Positions 1 through 5,760 of a stretch of DNA of 5,760 nucleotides are shown here, in pieces (the stretch's first letter is position 1; each line of letters starts with the position of its first letter). Source of the DNA: Methanobacteriota archaeon. GTDB taxonomy: Archaea; Thermoplasmatota; E2; DHVEG-1. The position numbers and the translations under genes were made by a program. Where the stretch lies: positions 1 to 5,760 of the forward strand of contig CAIYYQ010000205.1 in NCBI GenBank assembly GCA_903930505.1. Direction: 5' to 3'. The notes beneath the pieces were generated by a model. It ran no database searches, was not told the DNA's origin, and saw only the letters and a list, made by a program, of their open reading frames with translations.

Positions 1-2
1 AA

Positions 3-3000
3 GGTCTTGCTTTTGGGATACTCGTATTGCTTATTGGCACAACAATTCCCTCTTTAACCGGGACAATTCTACGAGAAAGAAATACATCGATACAACCACA
101 TATTGCAGTTTCATTAAGAGATATCCCTATTTTAGAACTAGAAAAAGGTACTTATGGGACTTATACAGAGTATATCTCTAAAAGAGAAAATAAACCTTTT
201 TTAATTCAAAAAATTAGTGGGTCACAAAAGAAAGATCGATCAAATACTCCGTTGATTGTCATTTTTGTCAATACGAATCTTGTTCCTTATATTGAAAAGG
301 AACTCACAACATATGTTTCAACGCTTAATACCGTGGGGTATACAACTGTTCTCCTCCAGGCCTCCGGAGGGACTGTAGAGGACTTGAAGAATCAGCTTCT
401 TTCATATTGGACAAACCCCTCCTATAACCTCACCGGCGCAGTCATTATAGGAGATCTCCCAGTAGCCTGGTACTATCATAGAAACGACTACGAAGGTGAA
501 GATGCGGAATTCCCCTGTGACCTGTTCCTCATGGATCTCGACGGGCAGTGGATTTACAACCCAAGTCTGGGGATGTACGATAACCATCTGCCTGGGTCAG
601 GTGATACTGCCCCTGAGATTTATCTTGGACGGATCGATGCATCAAACACCCCTGGGAATGAAATCGAAATAACACGGAGGTATTTACAAAAGGTACATGA
701 GTTTTGGATTGGAAACATCACCCATTCAGACCGTGCGCTCACCTATACAGATCATGATTGGGCACCGTACTCAGATTTCCGGCATGATATTGGCTACGCC
801 TACAGCAACTATGATGCGGTATGGTGGCCAGATGTCAACAGAGATGATTACGTCTACAATCGTCTTCCTAATACCTATGAATTTATCCAAATCGCATGCC
901 ATGCTGGAGGAATGACCACGCGGCATAACTTCACCATCGGAGGGGCTGCATATAGCGACGATGTCAGGTATGCGCCACCCATGGCATTATTTTATAATAT
1001 CTTCACCTGCAGTTCCCTACGATTCACCGACTATAATTGTCTTGGAAATGGGTACGTCCTCAATACGACTTCTCCGTCGTTTACTGCTGTTGGTAGTACC
1101 AAAATCGGATCCATGCTAGATTTTCGGTATTTTTACGAACCTATTGGGCAAGGATACTCATTCGGGGGAGCTTTCCAAAAATGGTTTGAGTACGAAGCAC
1201 CCTATGACGAGAACGACATCAGCTGGTTTTATGGGATGGTTATCCTTGGAGACCCTACTCTCATACCAAACCTCGAATTCATTCCTCCGCAATGGCGAAA
1301 TCAAGGACAAAACAAAACAGAAATCCAACGAGGAGAAAGCATATCTCTTTATGCACAAGGAAAAGACAACAATGCACTTGTATACGCATCACTTGCCACA
1401 AACGAGACTGGGGCATGGGAAAATATCACAAGTCTGTATGGTTCCCCGATGAACCTCGGTGGTGTGCAGAATCAATGGGTCTGGTCAAATTTCACCTGGC
1501 AAAATCCAGCTATCCTGCAGGGGAAAACCATCGGATGGAGAATCTATTACACGGATAGATATGGAAATGTGAACGCAACCGATATCAGGAGTTTTTACAT
1601 CTCAAAGAACCCTATTATTCATGATTATACAAATATTCTTGCGGATACTGGGGCGAGTTTTACTTTTAACACCTCAATGTATGATGATGACGGTATCGAC
1701 GTTGCGTATGTTGAATACTGGTATAATGATGGTGAGCACTTCAATGAAACCTTGACGCCTACTGATAGGAATGGACTTTATCAAAAAACAATTGTCATAT
1801 CTCCTACCGCGACCATTTTGCATTATATCATTTCAGCTAAAGACAATACTGATCTCTGGAGTAGTACCGAAGAAAAAAGTGTTCAGCTCGTTGACATTAT
1901 TACACCTGATTGGAGAAATCAAGGACAATCAGCGCATACAATATTACCTGGTGGAACTATTTCGCTCTTCACTCAGGGAAAAGATAACATCGCATTAAAT
2001 TGGGCGTGGCTTGCGACAAACGAGAATGGAAACTGGGAGATATTTTCAGGAAAAAACTGGTGGAATAGAAGCTGGGAGTACTGCAAACCGATCATCATTG
2101 ACCATACCAAGGTTGATGCAGACCTCCTCGATTTTCCCGTGCTTATCACCGGTACATCCTCTGATTTTACAGCCCATGCACAAGCAAATGGTTATGATTT
2201 CGTCTTTGTAAACGCAGCCAACACGACACGATATTCTCATGAGATTGAAAATTTCAACAGCGCCACCGGCGAACTTACCGCATGGGTGAACATCCCCTTT
2301 TTAAGTTCTACACAAGATACGACATTGTATATCTATTATGGGAACCCTATTTGTGAAAACCAGGAGAATAAGAACGGAACATGGGGCTCCAACTATAGTA
2401 TGGTTCATCATATGACCGGTGCTTCCGCGTTACAGCTAAAGGATAGCACTGCGAACCATTGGGATGTAACAAGTTCAGGTGGGAACCCGACATATAATCA
2501 ACAAGGAAAGGTTGGGAAATGCGTTGATTTCGATGGATCTGGCTCATACCTACAAGCAAGTGGTTTCCGACTACCAACTGATAGCTCCTATACCGGTGGC
2601 GCATGGGTATATGTTGACGGCAACGCTGGTACACGGCGGTATGCATTTGAAGGAGTCAGCGCTAACCTTGCGATTTCCTTGCTGGTTTGGACAAATGAAA
2701 CCTTTAAAAACTATGCGAAAACCTCAGGAGGAACAACTTCATTGTATAGTACAACAAAAGTCAATGTCAATACACCACAATGGTACTATATCTGCACACG
2801 AGCTGATGCTACTACTGATCGATTAGATATTTTTGTCAACGGCGCCAGTGAAGCCTCTACTGCGATTGTAGGGGCGATAAATTCTGAGACTCAAGGTCTG
2901 AACATCGGAACATACCGATCAGCGAATATGTATTGGATGAACGGGAAGATCGATGAAATACGTATCTCAAACATCGCTCGTAGTAATAGTTGGATTAAAA

Positions 3001-3761
3001 CCGAATACAACAACATAGCCTTTCCTTCTGTCTTTGTAACAGTTGGAGAAGAAACCCAACGTGGTGGGGGATCAAAATATGGTTCTCCCTTACCTCTAAA
3101 TGGTATCACAAATCAGTGGATGTGGTCGAATTTTACTTGGCAGAATCCAGAGATATCGGAAGGAAGAAAGATTGGATGGAGGATCTACTACTTTGATTCA
3201 AGTAACAATGAGATTGCTACTGATATCATGAACTTTACCGTTGGTACACAGACAATACCAAATCCACCAATAACACCAGCTGATGTTACAGCCTGGCACA
3301 CCGATCCGAACGATTTGAATAAGGGAATTGGTGCAAAAGGAATGCAATACACTTATAGTTCCAGCTCAACAGCAGGAAACGATCTGTACTTTGAGTTCTT
3401 CTGGGGTGATGGGAATAATAGTGGCTGGATTGGACCGTACAATTCAGGTCAAATGGTAACAGCATCACATGCCTACGTCATTGGAACATTCGGTATTACC
3501 GCTGTTGTCAAAATCGGTATCAGCGGTACACCAAGCAATCCGTCTCCTGCGCGCTCTGTAAGAATGTTTAAACTCGGTGACTGCACCGGTGATGACTGGG
3601 TCACGTTTGCTGATATAGATCCATTCGTTATTGCATTGAATGGTAAAACACTATTCTACGCAGCCCATCCTGTCTTATACTGGTTTACTGCGGATTGCCA
3701 AATGGATACCATGGTCACAATTGCTGATATCGACCTGTTTGTTGCTGTGATTGGTACATAA
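3..3761 (+). CDS. Secreted multidomain C25-like (gingipain/caspase-fold) cysteine peptidase with Ig-like, DUF2341, LamG, PKD and dockerin-like domains; 5' partial
   Basis: Residues are numbered from the TTG at base 27. That TTG is not the likely start: the frame stays open to the window edge and bases 3-62 read as a hydrophobic leader (GLAFGILV then LLIGTTIPSLTG), so the true start lies upstream. Domain order: pro-region about 20-70; C25-like peptidase about 75-415, with an IGDLPVAW motif (141-148), candidate catalytic His292 (CHAGG), Cys328 (FTCSS) and a closing GDPTL (408-412); Ig-like copy A 420-526; beta-sandwich 527-624; Ig-like copy B 626-1072, interrupted at about 674-1015 by DUF2341 (WWNRSWEY at 678, YYGNP at 770) and a LamG/concanavalin-like domain (about 785-985); PKD-like domain 1077-1180 (WGDG 1126-1129); dockerin-like Ca loops 1184-1244. 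About 20 N-x-S/T sequons fit an exported glycoprotein. The His-to-Cys spacing of 36 is close to the 33 in gingipain RgpB. The substrate is unknown. The peptidase call is inferred from motifs; it could be inactive or structural. Confidence 0.85.
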   Translation, partial: GLAFGILVLLIGTTIPSLTGTILRERNTSIQPHIAVSLRDIPILELEKGTYGTYTEYISKRENKPFLIQKISGSQKKDRSNTPLIVIFVNTNLVPYIEKELTTYVSTLNTVGYTTVLLQASGGTVEDLKNQLLSYWTNPSYNLTGAVIIGDLPVAWYYHRNDYEGEDAEFPCDLFLMDLDGQWIYNPSLGMYDNHLPGSGDTAPEIYLGRIDASNTPGNEIEITRRYLQKVHEFWIGNITHSDRALTYTDHDWAPYSDFRHDIGYAYSNYDAVWWPDVNRDDYVYNRLPNTYEFIQIACHAGGMTTRHNFTIGGAAYSDDVRYAPPMALFYNIFTCSSLRFTDYNCLGNGYVLNTTSPSFTAVGSTKIGSMLDFRYFYEPIGQGYSFGGAFQKWFEYEAPYDENDISWFYGMVILGDPTLIPNLEFIPPQWRNQGQNKTEIQRGESISLYAQGKDNNALVYASLATNETGAWENITSLYGSPMNLGGVQNQWVWSNFTWQNPAILQGKTIGWRIYYTDRYGNVNATDIRSFYISKNPIIHDYTNILADTGASFTFNTSMYDDDGIDVAYVEYWYNDGEHFNETLTPTDRNGLYQKTIVISPTATILHYIISAKDNTDLWSSTEEKSVQLVDIITPDWRNQGQSAHTILPGGTISLFTQGKDNIALNWAWLATNENGNWEIFSGKNWWNRSWEYCKPIIIDHTKVDADLLDFPVLITGTSSDFTAHAQANGYDFVFVNAANTTRYSHEIENFNSATGELTAWVNIPFLSSTQDTTLYIYYGNPICENQENKNGTWGSNYSMVHHMTGASALQLKDSTANHWDVTSSGGNPTYNQQGKVGKCVDFDGSGSYLQASGFRLPTDSSYTGGAWVYVDGNAGTRRYAFEGVSANLAISLLVWTNETFKNYAKTSGGTTSLYSTTKVNVNTPQWYYICTRADATTDRLDIFVNGASEASTAIVGAINSETQGLNIGTYRSANMYWMNGKIDEIRISNIARSNSWIKTEYNNIAFPSVFVTVGEETQRGGGSKYGSPLPLNGITNQWMWSNFTWQNPEISEGRKIGWRIYYFDSSNNEIATDIMNFTVGTQTIPNPPITPADVTAWHTDPNDLNKGIGAKGMQYTYSSSSTAGNDLYFEFFWGDGNNSGWIGPYNSGQMVTASHAYVIGTFGITAVVKIGISGTPSNPSPARSVRMFKLGDCTGDDWVTFADIDPFVIALNGKTLFYAAHPVLYWFTADCQMDTMVTIADIDLFVAVIGT
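1284..1604 (+). repeat. Ig-like repeat, intact copy A (within the peptidase gene)
   Basis: Residues 420-526 form an intact copy of a module marked by WRNQGQ, ISLYAQGKD, LATNETGAW, YGSP, QWVWSNFTWQNP and IGWRIYY. The same landmarks recur in the same order in copy B of the protein. Similarity is visible in DNA too, for example tggtcaaatttcacctggca here against tggtcgaattttacttggca further on. It lies directly after the peptidase domain, where gingipain-type enzymes also carry an Ig-like domain. It is probably a beta-sandwich spacer or adhesion module; that role is inferred. Confidence 0.8.
1902..2045 (+). repeat. Ig-like repeat copy B, N-terminal half (interrupted)
   Basis: Residues 626-673 repeat the first half of copy A: WRNQGQ, ISLFTQGKDN, LATNENGNWE. 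Similarity to copy A stops just after the NWE/AWE position, where a DUF2341-type sequence (KNWWNRSWEY) begins. The missing second half reappears about 340 residues later. Confidence 0.75.
2046..3071 (+). other. DUF2341 + LamG-like cassette inserted inside Ig-like copy B
   Basis: Residues 674-1015 have no counterpart in copy A. They begin with the DUF2341 hallmark WWNRSWEYCKPI and its typical close LYIYYGNP (767-774). A LamG/concanavalin A-like region follows: VHHMTG (793-798), VDFDGSGSYL (833-842), GAWVYVDG (858-865), WYYICTRAD (919-927), LDIFVNG (933-939) and KIDEIRISNIARS (974-986). The segment ends with FVTVGEE, a common end of such cassettes. DUF2341 and LamG frequently occur together in secreted proteins. 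LamG folds often bind sugars or proteins, so a binding role is plausible but no ligand can be read from the sequence. Boundaries are accurate to about 10 residues. Confidence 0.75.
3072..3242 (+). repeat. Ig-like repeat copy B, C-terminal half
   Basis: Residues 1016-1072 resume the module exactly where copy B broke off: YGSPLPLNG, QWMWSNFTWQNP, GWRIYY and ATDI all match copy A in order (YGSPMNLGG, QWVWSNFTWQNP, GWRIYY, ATDI). Joined to residues 626-673 it rebuilds one full Ig-like module of about the same length as copy A. Confidence 0.75.
3576..3758 (+). other. C-terminal dockerin-like pair of calcium-binding loops
   Basis: Residues 1184-1244 contain two loops of the dockerin/EF-hand type. 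Loop 1 has Asp1185, Asp1189 and Asp1196 at positions 1, 5 and 12, followed by IDPFVIAL. Loop 2 has Asp1223, Asp1227 and Asp1234 at the same positions, followed by IDLFVAVI. Position 3 (Thr, Gln) and position 6 (Asp, Thr) depart from the classical Asn/Asp and Gly, so calcium affinity may be altered. Each loop has Cys at position 2 (Cys1186, Cys1224), which could pair as a disulfide. From memory, the paired 'DIDPFV' style resembles C-terminal tails of secreted Planctomycetes proteins. It may be an anchoring or cohesin-binding module; no cohesin is present in the window. Confidence 0.65.
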
Positions 3762-3764
3762 AAA
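3760..3764 (-). terminator. Weak oligo-T terminator candidate for the CoA-transferase gene
   Basis: Reading the - strand past the CoA-transferase stop codon, a run of five T lies 15 bases downstream, overlapping the stop codon of the convergent gene. Archaeal transcription can end at short T-runs without a hairpin. No stem-loop is visible in the 18-base gap, and a single T5 is weak evidence. Confidence 0.2.
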
Positions 3765-3779
3765 CAGAATTGAGAAATT

Positions 3780-5597
3780 TTACTTGCCAATGACAACACC
3801 TGCAGGATCAATTTCTTGGAGACTCTTTAATTCATTTTTCGATGGAACATTTGTTATCGAGATGTTCTCAGGGATTATAAGTTTGAAGCCACTATTGCGG
3901 ATGACATCATCAACGGTAACCCCAGGATGAATAGACAACAATTTCATTTGTTTGGAGACCTCATCAAATCCATAGACACCAAGTTGTGTGATCACTCGAT
4001 AAGGCCCACTTCCCTTTGGTAACCCACTTTTATCTCGAGAATCAGAACCCTGGAGGTACCCTGGCGTTGTCAGAAAATCAACCTTTTCTACAAATCGATG
4101 TTTATCCTGCCGCATGAGCACAATCGTACGATGACACAGCGATCCCACATCGTTTGCTCCCCCACTTCCAGGGAGTCTCGTAGATGGATGTTCATAAGAC
4201 CCAATCACCGTGGTATTGATGTTTCCGAACTTATCAATCTGGGCAGCGCCAAGAAACCCGTAATCAATATATCCTGCCTGAGCCATCGCCATAGAATCAT
4301 GCATACTTGATGCAGCTATCGCTCGATGAAACGTCCGAGAATCACCAACGGAGATCGGTAACACCGGAATCTCAGGGCCGATGCCTCCTGCCTCAAAAAA
4401 CAACAGAAGATTAGGTGCATGGGTTCGCTGGGCAAGCATCGCCGCAATCATAGGAAGTCCAGTACCAACAAACACGGATTTCTTGTCCTCAAGCATATGA
4501 GACGCAACACAAGCGAGCAACTCAGTCGATGAATACGGCTCTTTTGATGGTTCGCTATTTTTCTTTTTTAACCATGGTGCGCTCATTGGTTCTTCAAACC
4601 GTTCAATACGTCTCAGCTGATCCAGTTTCTTTTTCCCACCAATAAGTTTCAGATATTCGTCAAACTCATCAAAATTATATACATACTTTTGAAGATATTG
4701 TTGTACCCCATCATCTGTTTTTGAGGATTCTAACCATTCTCCGATATGCTGTTCATCAAAGAAATACTCATACGGCATCTGACAGGGATGCGCACCAAAA
4801 GGGACTTCAACAACCGCATCAACAAGATAAAAAGGAATCACGGTTTTCCAGGGTTCCTCACGAATTTTCTCCGTATCAATGATTTTTTCTGTGGTAAGAA
4901 GCACGCGACGTGCAGCCCGAGAAAGCTCAAAATCCTCAACCATGATCCCATCGATCTGCGCATTCCCATACTTGTCACAACGAGGAACATGAAGGATTGC
5001 GACATCAGGGTAACATGCAGGGAGAAGACATACTGGTTTTTTACTATAGGGATCAATCATACTCATCGCGGAACTACGATTGAACGTATCGGTTCCAAGC
5101 ATAACCCTCGTCGGGATGAACGGAATTCCCATCATCGCGGCAAGAAAACGCCATTGATACCCAGCATTACTGATTTCCCCGGTGACCGTACAACGACCGT
5201 TTTCAACCGCACGACGAGACGACGGAGAAAGACCACGAAGCTCATGACCAAACGCATACGCGACTTCAATCTTATTCACACAACCACCGCCAATCAACAG
5301 ATCACAATCATGAACCGCGGTTTTCCCAGCCATCGTTAAATTCTTTTTTCCCTGACGAATCATCTCATAAACCATGGTCATAGAGACACGAACATGACCA
5401 AATCCACCCATCGCAAGAAAATCACCATCATGAATAAACTTCAAAACCGCTTCTTTTGCACTCATGCGTTTATCGTCAAGTGATCGGGATTTATGTGTAC
5501 GAACCCACTCCCGGTTTTCATCAGGATCATGCCAGCCGACAAGTACACCATTTCCTTTTTTTTCCACCATGTTTTTCGAAGAATGCACGAGAACCAT
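3780..5597 (-). CDS. Fused alpha+beta class I CoA-transferase, glutaconate CoA-transferase-like (GctA-GctB / IpdA-IpdB superfamily)
   Basis: A 605-residue cytoplasmic enzyme that probably moves CoA between acyl-CoA and a carboxylic acid; the substrate cannot be read from sequence. The alpha half (about 36-335) has SAKEAVLKFIHDGD and a Gly-rich GGFG (64-67), plus DKYGN (208-212). A charged linker follows (about 335-357). The beta half (about 358-605) has GTGLP (378-382), the catalytic-type Glu402 in FEAGGIGP, the homologous DKFGN (455-459), GSGGAND (477-483) and a C-terminal HPGVTVDDVI. Glu402 sits about 45 residues into the beta half, comparable to the catalytic Glu54 of Acidaminococcus GctB. 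Separate GctA and GctB total about 590 residues, so the length fits a head-to-tail fusion. The ATG at 5597 is chosen because GGATGTGA lies 7 bases upstream and the frame closes at TAA (5646-5648) with no earlier start codon; Met10 or Met45 are alternatives. IpdAB-type hydrolase activity is an alternative role. Confidence 0.88.
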   Translation of the reverse strand: MVLVHSSKNMVEKKGNGVLVGWHDPDENREWVRTHKSRSLDDKRMSAKEAVLKFIHDGDFLAMGGFGHVRVSMTMVYEMIRQGKKNLTMAGKTAVHDCDLLIGGGCVNKIEVAYAFGHELRGLSPSSRRAVENGRCTVTGEISNAGYQWRFLAAMMGIPFIPTRVMLGTDTFNRSSAMSMIDPYSKKPVCLLPACYPDVAILHVPRCDKYGNAQIDGIMVEDFELSRAARRVLLTTEKIIDTEKIREEPWKTVIPFYLVDAVVEVPFGAHPCQMPYEYFFDEQHIGEWLESSKTDDGVQQYLQKYVYNFDEFDEYLKLIGGKKKLDQLRRIERFEEPMSAPWLKKKNSEPSKEPYSSTELLACVASHMLEDKKSVFVGTGLPMIAAMLAQRTHAPNLLLFFEAGGIGPEIPVLPISVGDSRTFHRAIAASSMHDSMAMAQAGYIDYGFLGAAQIDKFGNINTTVIGSYEHPSTRLPGSGGANDVGSLCHRTIVLMRQDKHRFVEKVDFLTTPGYLQGSDSRDKSGLPKGSGPYRVITQLGVYGFDEVSKQMKLLSIHPGVTVDDVIRNSGFKLIIPENISITNVPSKNELKSLQEIDPAGVVIGK

Positions 5598-5604
5598 ATC
5601 TTTT

Positions 5605-5612
5605 TCACATCC
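5605..5612 (-). promoter_or_regulatory. Shine-Dalgarno-like site of the CoA-transferase gene
   Basis: The - strand reads GGATGTGA, matching 7 of 8 bases of the GGAGGTGA consensus complementary to the 16S rRNA 3' end. It is separated by 7 bases from the ATG at 5597. This supports that ATG over Met10, which has no such site upstream. Confidence 0.6.
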
Positions 5613-5630
5613 AGTAGTTATCTTTTCTGT

Positions 5631-5660
5631 GGAACCAGTTGGTTGTTACCTCCCCGTTCC
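5631..5660. repeat. Short inverted repeat enclosing a second Shine-Dalgarno-like motif
   Basis: The segment begins GGAAC and ends GTTCC, a perfect 5-base inverted repeat, and has an inner AACCA/TGGTT near-palindrome next to one arm. On the - strand the loop carries GGGGAGGT, a strong Shine-Dalgarno-like match, yet no ATG, GTG or TTG follows at a suitable distance. It may be fortuitous or a leader RNA structure. Confidence 0.3.
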
Positions 5661-5699
5661 CAACGAACCTGAAAACACATATCTCTACTAAAACACTTC

Positions 5700-5707
5700 G
5701 ATAAAAA
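5700..5707 (-). promoter_or_regulatory. Possible archaeal TATA box for the CoA-transferase gene
   Basis: The - strand reads TTTTTATC. If used, transcription would begin about 25 bases on, near 5677, leaving a leader of roughly 80 bases that would contain the inverted repeat. No clear BRE-like purine stretch precedes it, and other A/T-rich candidates exist nearby. Confidence 0.2.
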
Positions 5708-5742
5708 TGTCCTCTGAGAAAATTTAACTGTTCGAAATAGAC

Positions 5743-5760
5743 GGAGAAAGACATATAATG
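5743..5760 (+). promoter_or_regulatory. Possible ribosome site and start codon of a divergent rightward gene at the window edge
   Basis: GGAG at 5743-5746 is followed 11 bases later by ATG at 5758-5760, the last three bases of the window. This would make the upstream region a divergent intergenic region. Only the start codon is visible, so no product can be named. Confidence 0.2.

Larger units (their letters stand above)
5598..5760. other. Upstream intergenic/leader region of the CoA-transferase gene
   Basis: These 163 bases carry no recognisable gene. They contain the ribosome site of the CoA-transferase, a 30-base inverted-repeat segment, a weak TATA candidate, and a possible start of a rightward gene at the window edge. 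The base composition is A+T-rich in 5661-5760, as expected for a promoter region. Confidence 0.55.

Noticed and set aside
2347..2826. Open frames of 99 and 115 codons overlapping the DUF2341-LamG part on both strands
   Set aside because: They overlap a continuous, domain-rich frame, have low-complexity-like composition and no ribosome site.
1284..3242. Direct repeats as signs of a mobile element or recombination hot spot
   Set aside because: The repeats stay in frame, encode the same protein module and differ at many third codon positions. This fits old domain duplication rather than a transposon.
3601..3758. Possible calmodulin-type EF-hands
   Set aside because: The spacing and the D-x-x-x-D-x-x-V-x-x-x-D-I-D pattern with a C-terminal position fit dockerin-type repeats better than helix-loop-helix EF-hand pairs.
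4746..5339. A 197-codon open frame on the + strand opposite the CoA-transferase
   Set aside because: It is wholly antisense to a well-supported gene. Its product is rich in Arg, Thr, His and Asn with no recognisable domain, as expected from a complementary-strand shadow.
5606..5754. Small - strand frame from an ATG at 5754 (also open to the window edge) ending in TGA inside the CoA-transferase ribosome site, about 49 codons
   Set aside because: The product is rich in aromatic residues and resembles no family. A frame this long without a stop is not unusual by chance. It could be the 3' end of an upstream gene, but nothing supports that.

Overview
This window holds two convergent genes and a short upstream region. 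The first, on the + strand, is the bulk of a very large secreted multidomain protein whose 5' end lies before base 1. The second, on the - strand, is a complete fused (alpha+beta) class I CoA-transferase. I see no rRNA, tRNA, CRISPR array, insertion sequence or phage gene.

Organism: probably an uncultured anaerobic archaeon, with Thermoplasmatota/Euryarchaeota-type sediment lineages the best guess. The grounds are a short hydrophobic leader, about 20 N-glycosylation sequons in the exported protein, a string of Ig/PKD/DUF2341/LamG modules, and moderate to low GC. None of this is decisive. The C-terminal calcium-binding repeat pair also resembles tails known from Planctomycetes, so a bacterial source is not excluded.

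Layout. Bases 3-3761 (+): signal-peptide tail, C25 (gingipain/caspase-like) cysteine peptidase domain with a candidate His/Cys pair, Ig-like copy A, a second beta-sandwich, the first half of Ig-like copy B, an inserted DUF2341 + LamG block of about 340 residues, the second half of copy B, a PKD-like domain with a WGDG motif, and a dockerin-like pair of Ca-binding loops at the very C-terminus. Bases 3762-3779: an 18-base convergent gap. Bases 3780-5597 (-): fused GctA/GctB-like CoA-transferase, with its Shine-Dalgarno-like site at 5605-5612. Bases 5598-5760: leader/promoter region with an inverted repeat, a weak TATA candidate and, at the edge, a possible start of a divergent gene.

The two genes are convergent and need not act together. 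A plausible but unproven picture is an anaerobic heterotroph that degrades extracellular protein or polymers with a surface or secreted peptidase and processes the resulting organic or amino acids intracellularly as CoA thioesters. The most interesting structural observation is the Ig-like repeat split by a whole DUF2341-LamG cassette. I found no evidence for a wholly new system.
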